From Bacillus sp. EB600 (lineage in GTDB: Bacteria > Bacillota > Bacilli > Bacillales > Cytobacillaceae), in assembly GCF_024494385.1 (NCBI RefSeq), contig NZ_JAEVLT010000019.1, forward strand, positions 28,880-92,879: DNA of 64,000 nt, read 5' to 3'. Below the pieces are notes generated by a model. The model ran no database searches and had not been told where the DNA came from. It worked only from the letters and a program-made list of their open reading frames with translations. Below are positions 1-6,862 of this stretch, one piece after another (the stretch's first letter is position 1; every line of letters starts with the position of its first letter). Position numbers and translations under genes: made by a program.

Positions 1-579
1 AGCAGGCACTAAAACCCTTTGCTTAAAGTTTCCATATGCAGGATAAATGTCTTCAGTTCCGAGAATTTTTCGTAAATCTTTTAAAAGAAAAGTTCGTTCT
101 TTTAATTTTTCGTATTGCTTTAACAATTCATAAATTCGGATAGCATAAGAGCTTTTTAACTTTACTACATTTTCTAGTTTGTAGCTTGTAAACTCCCTTT
201 TTAGCTCCAAGAGATAGGGACGAAGAAAAGGATCAAATCGAATGTCAATTGTCCCATCTGATTCGTTATAAGCTACATAGCTTAACCAGGCAACCTGAAT
301 CACTTTTTTATTGATCCGTACTTCAAAAACCTTTTGCATCAATTCTCTGGTTATTTGTCTTAATTCCGTATATTTAGGATTCCCCTTAAGACCTAGTAAC
401 TTATTAAACTCTTTAACGGGTAAGGTATATGTTTTGAAGTCTGAATCCGATGGCTGGATGTTGCTGGCCAAACAAAGAATAATCTTTTGTTCTACAACTC
501 CAAGTTTGTAATTCGCTTCGATGAGCATGTTTGATTTAGTGACTAGCTTATTACTATTTGAATCGACTATGACTGGCAC
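1..579 (-). CDS. Rep_3-family plasmid replication initiator (C-terminus beyond window)
   Basis: Replication initiator of the Rep_3 (winged-helix, iteron-binding) superfamily; such proteins open theta origins by binding iterons. The readable 193 codons start VPVIVDSNSNKLV and contain the family pattern: an N-terminal stretch ANYKLGVVEQKIIL, then KVFEVRINKK and IRIYELLKQYEKL, which resemble the first winged helix of RepA/RepB/Pi-type proteins. The gene reads leftward and runs off the left edge, so the second winged helix is not visible. The start is GTG at 579, chosen because a strong ribosome site GGGGAGGGG lies 7 bases upstream (587-595). Immediately upstream are an inverted repeat and seven iterons, the usual cis arrangement for this family, so the protein probably also represses its own promoter. 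Family assignment is by remembered motifs, not a search. Confidence 0.88.
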   Translation of the reverse strand, partial: MPVIVDSNSNKLVTKSNMLIEANYKLGVVEQKIILCLASNIQPSDSDFKTYTLPVKEFNKLLGLKGNPKYTELRQITRELMQKVFEVRINKKVIQVAWLSYVAYNESDGTIDIRFDPFLRPYLLELKREFTSYKLENVVKLKSSYAIRIYELLKQYEKLKERTFLLKDLRKILGTEDIYPAYGNFKQRVLVPA

Positions 580-623
580 CAAAGAACCCCTCCCCTATAT
601 ATCTAATTATGACAAAGAATGAA

Positions 624-651
624 GTATAACAAAAGATATTTTTTGTTATAC
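624..651. promoter_or_regulatory. Inverted repeat, probable Rep autorepression operator
   Basis: Perfect 11-base arms GTATAACAAAA (624-634) and TTTTGTTATAC (641-651) around a 6-base centre. Each arm matches the TTTTTGTTATAG part of the adjacent iterons. In Rep_3 plasmids an inverted iteron pair over the rep promoter is the classic site where Rep dimers repress rep. Position 45 bases upstream of the GTG start fits that. Confidence 0.65.
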
Positions 652-656
652 TTGGA

Positions 657-801
657 ACCAAAAATGTTATAGTCAAACCAAAAATGTTATAGTTGGAACC
701 ATTTTTGTTATAGTTACAGAACCAAAAATGTTATAGTTAAAACCAAAAATGTTATAGTTGGAACCATTTTTGTTATAGTTAAAACCAAAAATGTTATAGT
801 T
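657..801 (+). repeat. Seven iterons of the Rep_3 origin
   Basis: Seven direct repeats with consensus ACCAaaaaTGTTATAGTT begin at 657, 677, 698, 721, 742, 763 and 784. The spacings are 20, 21, 23, 21, 21 and 21 bases, about two helical turns, so all sites face the same side of the helix. Copies 3 and 6 have ATTTTT in place of AAAAAT, leaving the TGTTATAG core intact. This is the expected binding array for the initiator encoded immediately to the left. Confidence 0.92.
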
Positions 802-843
802 GGAGGGCTACATCCCTTGATACGACTGGATTTATAGCCACCG

Positions 844-879
844 AAAACAATTAAAACAATTAAAACAATTAAAACATTA
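844..879. other. AT-rich 9-base repeats, likely origin unwinding element
   Basis: AAAACAATT is repeated at 844, 853 and 862, with a fourth imperfect copy (AAAACATTA) at 871. An AT-rich tandem block beside iterons and a DnaA box is the normal layout of the duplex-unwinding element in iteron plasmids. Confidence 0.7.
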
Positions 880-905
880 TTTGTAAAACATTCACAACAG
901 AGCTG

Positions 906-914
906 TGTGAATAA
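906..914 (-). other. DnaA box in the Rep_3 origin
   Basis: The complementary strand reads TTATTCACA, a match to the DnaA box consensus TTATNCACA. It sits 27 bases from the AT-rich repeats and completes the origin: iterons, unwinding element, DnaA box. Confidence 0.65.
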
Positions 915-1019
915 ATATTTTCAATCATTTTTGTTTAAACAATGCTTACCTGACTCAAGTCTATTTCTTTGATTCTTTCTAAAGTGAAATCATCCTGTTT
1001 ATCTAATTGGGAACTAATC

Positions 1020-1390
1020 TTGTTACACTATAAAAGCAAAAAAAAGGTTGTAAATAGTGTTGTAAAAAACCTTCCCACCATCCCCAATATTAAATGCAAG
1101 TCATTTTGTTTAGAAAACGAGACCCGGTCCAGCAGAATGGTCACGGATTTCCGTATTTCCAATCCGTGACCATTCTGCTGGACCTTAGATAAATAACCTA
1201 CTTACCTGATCATATATTTTGGGTGAAGGGGATGGTGGGGAATAGTTAGTGAGTAAGTGTATGGAAAGTAAAGTGTGAGTTAGAGAGTGTAAGTGAGTAA
1301 GTAAGAGGATCGAGGAGTTAGGGAATAGAAAAAAATTAAGAAAAAGAACAAGAATAAAAGTAAGCGTAAAAAAGGAAGAGTAAAAAGCCA
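1020..1390 (+). repeat. Left copy of a palindrome plus C-poor tract element
   Basis: A block related in inverted orientation to 47.86-48.19 kb. It opens with ACCATCCCCAATATTAAAT (about 1077-1095), has a 24-base perfect palindrome (arms 1126-1149 and 1161-1184, 11-base loop), then CTTAGAT-AATAACC-ACTTACCTGAT and a strand without any C from 1212 to 1310 (one C from 1212 to 1348). The C-poor strand is rich in GAGT/GTAAGT and includes several G runs near 1221-1240. No gene with normal composition lies in it. In the right copy the same architecture precedes the conjugation operon. Function unknown: operon leader, antitermination element or transfer-origin structure are all possible. Confidence 0.85.
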
Positions 1391-1626
1391 TTATGATGGT
1401 TTATAATCCGTGGATTGATGAAGTTAGGAAGGATCAAAGGATTTAAGGCATTATTGGTTTTTGTTATTTGTTTTCGGTTTGGTTTTTTGTGGTAAATCAG
1501 TTGAAAAACTGCAGATAAAACCGTAATCAAAGTTATAAATATAAACATAAAAAACAGAGCAATACATATTGCGTTTTTATTTACGGGTTAAACTTCCCCC
1601 TGTCCCTTTGTATTAGAGGAAAGGCC

Positions 1627-1721
1627 GGCATATATACTTCTCCGTGAACAAACGCATACCTCACCCCGTCAACGTACCTTATGACGTGCTGAGGTATACG
1701 TTACTCCGAAGTATATATGCC
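1627..1721 (+). other. Nested hairpin followed by purine-rich tract
   Basis: Outer perfect 14-base arms GGCATATATACTTC (1627-1640) and GAAGTATATATGCC (1708-1721). Inside these are 13-base arms AACGCATACCTCA (1651-1663) and TGAGGTATACGTT (1690-1702) with one mismatch, then CGTCA and TGACG. The downstream strand to about 1856 is again C-poor and rich in GAGT and GTTG. The architecture resembles the 1126-1348 element but the stem sequence differs. Role unknown. Confidence 0.7.
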
Positions 1722-1884
1722 TGAAGAGTAAACATGTGAAGCTGGGTGTAGAGTATGTAGGAAGAATTGGACAGTAGATAAGAGTAAGAGAGAGTTGGTG
1801 AGTGAAGGTTGAAGAGTCGAAGTTGGAAGAACGGGAAGGTTCTTTGTGCTCCAAATGAAAAAACGAATGTTATAAAGTCACTAA

Positions 1885-1929
1885 AAATGTATCTGTAGAT
1901 GACCGTTGGAATGTGCTACAGATACATTT
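1885..1929. other. 14-base inverted repeat
   Basis: Perfect arms AAATGTATCTGTAG (1885-1898) and CTACAGATACATTT (1916-1929), 17-base loop. No T run follows, so a terminator is not clear. It could be an operator or the stem of an RNA. Confidence 0.4.
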
Positions 1930-2035
1930 ATTAAGGAAGGTGGAATCCCCCTTAGTAATAGATTTTCCCTGTAAAGAGAAAATTACTCAGGTTCATTTCG
2001 GCTAAATGTGGGTAGCAATACGAGGAAACTTTGTC

Positions 2036-2070
2036 AAAACCGATTCTCATGGGGGTGGATCGGTTTTTTT
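2036..2070 (+). terminator. Rho-independent terminator
   Basis: Stem AAAACCGAT / ATCGGTTTT followed by a T run. No gene is visible immediately upstream on this strand, so it may end a short RNA or mark a lost gene. Confidence 0.55.
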
Positions 2071-2237
2071 GAGTTACGTTATGGAAAAGTGAATGGACAC
2101 TACAAGAAAAAAGACACAAAGAAATGTGCCTTTAGAAAAAAAGAATTGGTTGGAATCCCATTTTCCATATTATGGGTAAATTAACTATAATGTTTAGACA
2201 GTGGCCCATTTTATGAATTTATTAAGCAAGGCATTTC

Positions 2238-2339
2238 ATGGAGAATCAACAAAGGCACTCGCAAGGAAAGCAAAAGGGTGAACAGAAGTTGAACGGAGGT
2301 TATACAAAACCAGGGCAGCTAACAAGCTGCTTTTTTTAA
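2238..2339 (+). CDS. Possible 33-aa peptide, unrecognised
   Basis: A short reading frame begins MENQQRHSQGKQKGEQ and is Gln/Lys-rich and hydrophilic. Its last codons fall inside the terminator at 2315-2337, which is unusual for a real gene. A weak GCAAGG site precedes the ATG. It may be a peptide, the remnant of a small spore-type protein, or chance. Not recognised. Confidence 0.2.
   Translation: MENQQRHSQGKQKGEQKLNGGYTKPGQLTSCFF
2315..2337 (+). terminator. Rho-independent terminator
   Basis: Stem GCAGCT / AGCTGC with AACA loop, followed by seven T residues. It lies about 330 bases before the DUF4183 gene and shows that something upstream on this strand was transcribed. Confidence 0.6.
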
Positions 2340-2666
2340 TGGAGAAAATCCGTTGGCCAAGAGAACAAACTGAATGTAACTTAATAGAGGTTTTGTTACA
2401 TTCGATGAATTCCAGTTTTGTTGAATAAGCACAATGCAATGGAAGCGTGGATTACAGATATGGATGGAGTATATTAAATCAAAATCAGCAAAGGTGAAAA
2501 AAAGGCAGGCAAATGGATATAGATGGGAATATTAGCATATTAAACAGAGCATCTGCCGTCACAAAGTTAGAAGATAGTAATAAAATATAATACCGGAGTG
2601 GACAAGCACACTTGCTTAGTATCCTTCCACAAACTCCGTAAACTTGAAAAAAAGGAGTGAATACAA

Positions 2667-2951
2667 ATGCCTATCGTTAAACCGTTCATGGCGGGAAGAA
2701 GATTTGTAAGCACCATTGGAGCTGGTACAATTGCAGGCGCTGATGTGACATATGCTAATACAGATTTCACTGATGATACTGGTGGTGTTTCAACATTTCC
2801 TTCTTCACCTCCAGTTGTAAATTTATATATTAATGCTTTACTTCAAACAAGTGATACTGTAACAGGTCTTTCAACTACTGCAGTAACGATTGTAGGTGGA
2901 GCTACACTTGATCCTGCTACTCCAATTGTACTTGAATTTGTTATAAACTAA
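2667..2951 (+). CDS. DUF4183 domain protein, small spore-surface-type
   Basis: A 94-aa protein nearly all composed of a DUF4183-like domain: VNLYINALLQTSDTV, then an alternating beta-strand pattern ending PIVLEFVIN. The related protein at 3216-3641 has the same ending pattern, [10 protein letters not shown] ... [13 protein letters not shown]4183 proteins occur mainly in spore-forming Bacillaceae, often fused to collagen-like repeats. A coat or exosporium role is inferred from that partner domain and the neighbour. Ribosome site AAGGAG lies upstream of ATG 2667. There is no signal peptide, as expected for mother-cell-deposited spore-surface proteins. A terminator hairpin follows at 2964-2993. 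Confidence 0.75.
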   Translation: MPIVKPFMAGRRFVSTIGAGTIAGADVTYANTDFTDDTGGVSTFPSSPPVVNLYINALLQTSDTVTGLSTTAVTIVGGATLDPATPIVLEFVIN

Positions 2952-2963
2952 TCCTATTTCATG

Positions 2964-2993
2964 CAAATGCTGACATCTAATTGTCAGCATTTG
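2964..2993. terminator. Terminator hairpin after DUF4183 gene
   Basis: Perfect 12-base arms CAAATGCTGACA and TGTCAGCATTTG, 6-base loop, directly after the stop codon. The T tract is short. Confidence 0.6.
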
Positions 2994-3040
2994 TGTTCAC
3001 TGTATAAACAAAATCACAAAACATACATAATTTCTCACCA

Positions 3041-3205
3041 TTACACCTTAATTCTCACAAATTGAAGAATAATAGGACTTTTTGCTTCGGGTACATCACC
3101 GGAAGTAAGTGTAATTTTTCCAAGTTCAACCATATATTGATTTTGCAGTTGTAATATACCATTAATAAAAAGGTTAATAAAAGATACAGTTACTTTTTTA
3201 TAGAT
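3041..3205 (-). pseudogene. DUF4183 domain remnant
   Basis: Reading leftward from just after the collagen-like gene, the frame gives [18 protein letters not shown] and then PIILQFVRIKV before a stop. This matches the C-terminal two thirds of the neighbouring DUF4183 domains. There is no usable start codon, and a TGA closes the frame upstream. It looks like a decayed tandem copy of the domain at the end of the 3216-3641 gene. Confidence 0.6.
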
Positions 3206-3215
3206 ACTAGCTTTT

Positions 3216-3641
3216 TTAATGATTAATCAGAATAAACTGAAGCGTTATCGGTACACCAGCTTCAGGTGCTGTTGGTGTTAACAACGTTAAGGATCCTTCT
3301 TGTACGAGGTAAACAGTTTGGGGTTGAAGTATGCCGTTAATAAACAAATTAATATAGGAAACTTCGTTTGGTGATAATATCTGAGTTGTCCCGAATTCCG
3401 CTAAGCCATCAGCATTTGTATATATAAGTTTTTGACCGTCAGAAAAAGTAAAGTACAATAAATTAGTTGTAGGAATTGGACCTGGAATTGAAGGGCCTGG
3501 AGGTCCCTGAGGTCCAGTAGCTCCCTGGGGTCCCCTAGGTCCCCTAGGTCCTTGAGGGGGGAAATGTTTTATGGGTTTTGGAATAGGTATGAGTGGGCAA
3601 CATCCCTGAAAAGGTCGGTTATTGTTAACCATATAAATCAC
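3216..3641 (-). CDS. Collagen-like protein with DUF4183 domain (exosporium type)
   Basis: A 141-aa protein in three parts: an N-terminal leader [13 protein letters not shown] (residues about 10-22), a short collagen-like run [19 protein letters not shown] (about 31-50), and a C-terminal DUF4183 domain including [15 protein letters not shown]. Collagen-like proteins of this build form filaments on Bacillus exosporia. The leader also occurs in the unlinked collagen-like gene at 9352-10056, so it may be a targeting signal playing the part that the BclA N-terminal motif plays in B. cereus. There are two adjacent Cys in the leader. The collagen run is much shorter than in BclA. Function is inferred. 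Confidence 0.8.
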   Translation of the reverse strand: MIYMVNNNRPFQGCCPLIPIPKPIKHFPPQGPRGPRGPQGATGPQGPPGPSIPGPIPTTNLLYFTFSDGQKLIYTNADGLAEFGTTQILSPNEVSYINLFINGILQPQTVYLVQEGSLTLLTPTAPEAGVPITLQFILINH

Positions 3642-3840
3642 CTCATAAAATTTTTAAAAATTACCTTATAAAATAATATGTTAGTAATTTTGCAGAATCT
3701 TGGACAAAGGTTGACTTTCCACTATTTAGAATTCTAAAAGTTAAAAAGCAAAAGAGCTGAAATTCACCAAATGTAACAAAACTTGTATTTTGTTACATTG
3801 GAACACCAAACGAAAAATTTATCCTATTTATTAAGTAATG

Positions 3841-3876
3841 AAAAAAGAACAGATACACGCATATCTGTTCTTTTTT
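3841..3876. terminator. Bidirectional terminator
   Basis: Perfect 15-base arms AAAAAAGAACAGATA and TATCTGTTCTTTTTT, 6-base loop, with A and T runs giving terminators on both strands. Confidence 0.75.
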
Positions 3877-4516
3877 ATGGAAAGAAAGGGGGGCGTACCC
3901 TTGCTATCATTTTATTTTTTAAGAACAGGATTTGATTGGACAACTCCCTAATAAGACCCTTTTTAAATTTTTTTATTATACAAGCTCTTCTTGAATATTT
4001 GAAGTATTGCTTCGGTATAGAGTAAAAAACAAAGGAAAAGAGTGAGTTCTGTCTCTTCTACGAGGTAAGATTCAAAAAAAATGGAGATCATTGGAACTTG
4101 GTTTATTTTATGTTTAATGCTTTTCATGTGTATATGTTATTGTCCTCAAAAAACACACAAATTGTGAATACTGCGAAATAAAAAGCGAGAATACGACTGA
4201 CTCACTATCGAATGACTTAAACAATGTACGAAGAAATGAACACTATCCGCTTAAAACTAATAATTTAGTTATACATCACCAATGTATCATTTCATCCATT
4301 ATGTTACATTCATTACAAAACGCAAATAAGTGTTGATATAGGCACCAAACCTAAAGGACTGAATAAAATATATCAAATCCAAGGGTGGATTACCGTCGTG
4401 TTGGGGCAAGCAAAAGCTTGTCCTTTTGCTATTTAGAAGTCACTACGAGTCGATAGCTTATATTGAGAGTCGCTAACTATAGATTATGTTACATTCGGAT
4501 TTTCTTCTGAATCCAT

Positions 4517-4538
4517 AAAAAAAAGCTGCTGATGCAGC
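4517..4538 (-). terminator. Terminator of the CBO0543-type gene
   Basis: On the minus strand, GCTGC-ATCA-GCAGC followed by eight T residues, about 50 bases past the stop codon at 4586. Confidence 0.75.
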
Positions 4539-4585
4539 CTGATGCTTATTCAACTCAAGCACCTAGTTAGTGAAAGCAGTAACAT

Positions 4586-5143
4586 TTATTCTTTGTTTTT
4601 GAAATGTGACTCAATTGAATTAAATTTTTGAAGAACCGCTTTCACAAATATTCCAATTAATATATATAATGGGACAGAGTATAAGTGATTCCATTTTTTT
4701 ATTTTATATATCCCAAGCCATTGAAAGATATTTTCTCCTATATATGAAGCAAAAAACGCATAAATTATAGTTGCTATTATGTATTTTTTCCACGTAGAAT
4801 ATCTCTGATAAATCATCGAGTAAATAAAGGGAATAATAGATAAATCAGCAGGTGCAAACTCATCTCTTTCTAATGGCGTTAAAGTATAAGGGTATATCCA
4901 AAAATCTAGGGATGTACCAATTTGGTCCAAAATGAAAGCAATTCCTGCTGTAATCAGCCCAACTAGACTTATTTCTTTTAACCGAGTTTTATCGACAAAT
5001 CTCCACCATAGAAACAATGAAAAAATAAAAACAAATATTTCAATCCACCACTGGTATGTAAAAACCACTTCTTGTGTCCCGTAATCAAACCATAACTTTC
5101 GTAGGTGGTCATAGGTGTTTTCCATCTTTCGGAATTTATCCAT
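4586..5143 (-). CDS. CBO0543-family multi-spanning membrane protein
   Basis: A 185-aa integral membrane protein with about five hydrophobic segments, for example EIFVFIFSLFLWW, SLVGLITAGIAFILDQIG and VPLYILIGIFVKAVL. It has the CBO0543-family look: an N-terminal Trp-rich segment, PYTLTPLERDEF in a loop, and SWKKYI-type basic turns. The family is common in Bacillaceae, often near sporulation genes, and has no established biochemical role. The second Met (5143) is taken as start because AAAGGG lies at a proper distance from it but directly abuts the first Met at 5152. It has its own terminator and reads as a single-gene unit. Confidence 0.7.
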   Translation of the reverse strand: MDKFRKMENTYDHLRKLWFDYGTQEVVFTYQWWIEIFVFIFSLFLWWRFVDKTRLKEISLVGLITAGIAFILDQIGTSLDFWIYPYTLTPLERDEFAPADLSIIPFIYSMIYQRYSTWKKYIIATIIYAFFASYIGENIFQWLGIYKIKKWNHLYSVPLYILIGIFVKAVLQKFNSIESHFKNKE

Positions 5144-5618
5144 TTCTCTCATCCCTTTTAATTAAAAAAAGACCGTCTCACCGCTCTATATCCATCTTTT
5201 TAATATTTGTCTCAACAACCCCAATTATTACTTTTTATTCTTTAACAAAACTGCCACTTATAAGCAAAATATCTATATAATTATAGAATTCCCCGATGTA
5301 GGAAGTTCAATATTGTATCGTCTAGGGAAAAATATAAATATACCTAAGATCGTTGGGACATTGTTTCAACTGGAACTTTAATCGTATAAGCTTCCCTTCA
5401 TCACTAAACCTTTATTTGAACTCACTTTTATGTATTAAAAATACAATTATATTCCTTTTTGATCATTTGAATTTTTCCCTACTTTAGGCAAAAGAATATG
5501 ACGGTCTTATTTAGCAAAACTATCTGTCCGTTTTTAAATAAAAATTCCTATTTAAAAAAGTATACTTCTCCAAATAGGAATTTAACCGAAACATCGAAAA
5601 CAGTTTATTTGTCCGAGA
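5144..5618. other. Non-coding gap
   Basis: AT-rich, without a supported gene. The only clear structure is the hairpin at 5542-5583 at its left end. Confidence 0.5.
5542..5583 (-). terminator. Terminator after the 48-aa gene
   Basis: Arms AAATTCCTATTT and AAATAGGAATTT around an 18-base loop. On the minus strand the stem is followed by T-rich sequence, 36 bases beyond the stop at 5619. Confidence 0.6.
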
Positions 5619-5765
5619 TTAACTAGAACGGCCTAAGCGACCTGAACGTTTAGATAGTGGACCGGGGCTCATTGCTATTGGTTCTTCAACTAAGAACTCC
5701 CTCATTCCAGCTGTTTGTATTGCCTCTACTGCTTTACGAATATCTTGATCAGAAATTGTTTGCAT
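5619..5765 (-). CDS. 48-aa peptide of unknown function
   Basis: A short gene with a good ribosome site AAGGGGAG five bases before ATG 5765, and a terminator beyond its stop. The peptide begins MQTISDQDIRKAVEAIQTAG, amphipathic and helix-like, and ends basic and Ser/Gly-rich: SPGPLSKRSGRLGRSS. The helical acidic N-terminus plus a Ser/Gly/Arg tail is reminiscent of a leader-core peptide, but no modification gene is nearby, so this is only a thought. Neighbour upstream is a DUF1259 gene on the same strand about 160 bases away. Not recognised. Confidence 0.5.
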   Translation of the reverse strand: MQTISDQDIRKAVEAIQTAGMREFLVEEPIAMSPGPLSKRSGRLGRSS

Positions 5766-5928
5766 GAATACTCCCCTTATATAATCTAATACTCGAAGAA
5801 TAAGCATAGAATAGGATCCATTGCAGATTCTCCAGGACTATATATTATGATTTAGGAAGGAAGAAAGCGCTTGTCGTATTAAAATTTTCGCATTGTTAAA
5901 ATAAAGAAATCGTACCAAGGAAATTTTA

Positions 5929-6465
5929 TTATGGTCGAACTTCTTTCGTTGTAAGCACCCGTAAGGAATCCTTAACATCTTTGGCGAACTGAATCGGATT
6001 ATCAATTTTTTCAAAATGTATATACATTAGTCGTGGATGATCAAATAACCAATGATTATGAAAGGCAGTCACAATAATATCGTGTTGGCGAAGTTTACTA
6101 ATCAATGGATTAAACTCCTCTTCTGTTTGTCTGTTCGAAACAGGATGATCTACCTGCGATTGAACACCTACATTACGGGTAGTTAACACATCTAAAGCCT
6201 CTCTTACTTTCGCCGAAAAAGATAGTGGCCGATCGATGGATTCAAAATGGATAAACATTAAACGCGGCTTATCAAAAAGCCAATGATTGTGAAGAGCTGT
6301 TACAATAATTCCAAATTCACGTAGACGAGATATTAATGGATTAATCTCTTCTTGAAGAATAACCGTTTCCCCAAGGCACAAAGCATTTCCTTCACGATCC
6401 ATATTTTCAAACGAAAAGGCCTGTGGTCTAAACATAAAGGATTCTGCTCTTCTACCCAAAACCAC
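5929..6465 (-). CDS. DUF1259 domain protein, two repeats
   Basis: The 178-aa product contains the same module twice: EINPLISRLREFGIIVTAL, then HNHWLFDKPRLMFIHFE and a helix (first repeat about residues 35-105), and EFNPLISKLRQHDIIVTAF, then HNHWLFDHPRLMYIHFE (second about 116-176). The HNH-x-(4-5)-PR-x(2)-(F/Y)-IHF pattern is typical of DUF1259, a family without a proven activity. Family members usually have two full domains of about 130 residues; here the first is shortened. The start is uncertain: GTG 6465 has AGGTGG overlapping it, and an internal Met lies at 6435. It may be a truncated but still open gene. Confidence 0.65.
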   Translation of the reverse strand: MVLGRRAESFMFRPQAFSFENMDREGNALCLGETVILQEEINPLISRLREFGIIVTALHNHWLFDKPRLMFIHFESIDRPLSFSAKVREALDVLTTRNVGVQSQVDHPVSNRQTEEEFNPLISKLRQHDIIVTAFHNHWLFDHPRLMYIHFEKIDNPIQFAKDVKDSLRVLTTKEVRP

Positions 6466-6862
6466 CTGAACTATTAATCTTTCAGGATATAATATTCAAA
6501 CTGGACCATTTGGACAGAACTTTCCACTTATGTCTATAAAAAATAAAATTGATTTAAAAACTGAAGATTTTAAAAACTGAGTTCTAACCTCATTTAAAGA
6601 TATTATAAGACCTCTTAAACTATCATTATTGAAAATAAAACAATTCGTTTCTTAACCACTTTGCAAACTCTTGAGAAGCCCTTCTAACCTCTGGATGAAC
6701 TTCTTTCTCACACCTTATTCTTAATCCTTGTCGGTGGATAGTCATCTTCCATTTTAATCACCCCAAACCCTCATAAAACACTTCTGTGGCCAGCTTTTTC
6801 TCCTAGAGTTAACGGAGATAAAATAAGATAATAAATGATAGGCATCTAAAGATTTTTAGATA
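6466..6862. other. Gap with one small frameshifted gene
   Basis: Apart from the small coding remnant at 6626-6752 nothing is supported here. Confidence 0.5.
6626..6752 (-). pseudogene. Small Bacillus/phage-type protein, apparently frameshifted
   Basis: ATG 6752, with GGGGTGA at a good distance, opens MEDDYPPTRIKNKV and stops. The +1 frame continues CEKEVHPEVRRASQEFAKWL to a stop at 6626. The combined order looks like a small protein found in Bacillus phages and plasmids whose conserved part reads like VHPEV-x(4)-EFAKWLR. An independent ATG at 6745 could express the second part (39 aa) alone. Function unknown. Identification is from remembered similarity only. Confidence 0.45.

Larger units (their letters stand above)
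3642..4585. other. Non-coding gap with palindrome and terminators
   Basis: No convincing gene. It holds an inverted repeat AATGTAACAAAA / TTTTGTTACATT (3770-3781 and 3788-3799) upstream of the collagen-like gene, a perfect bidirectional terminator (3841-3876), more GTTACATT motifs (4301-4310, 4484-4496), a weak hairpin near 4403-4425, and the terminator of the 4586-5143 gene. Confidence 0.6.

Noticed and set aside
1185..1854. Minus-strand frames in the C-poor tracts
   Set aside because: They are open because the tract has few bases that make stops. The peptides are low-complexity (Leu/Ser/Thr/His), lack ribosome sites, and the palindrome-linked composition explains them.
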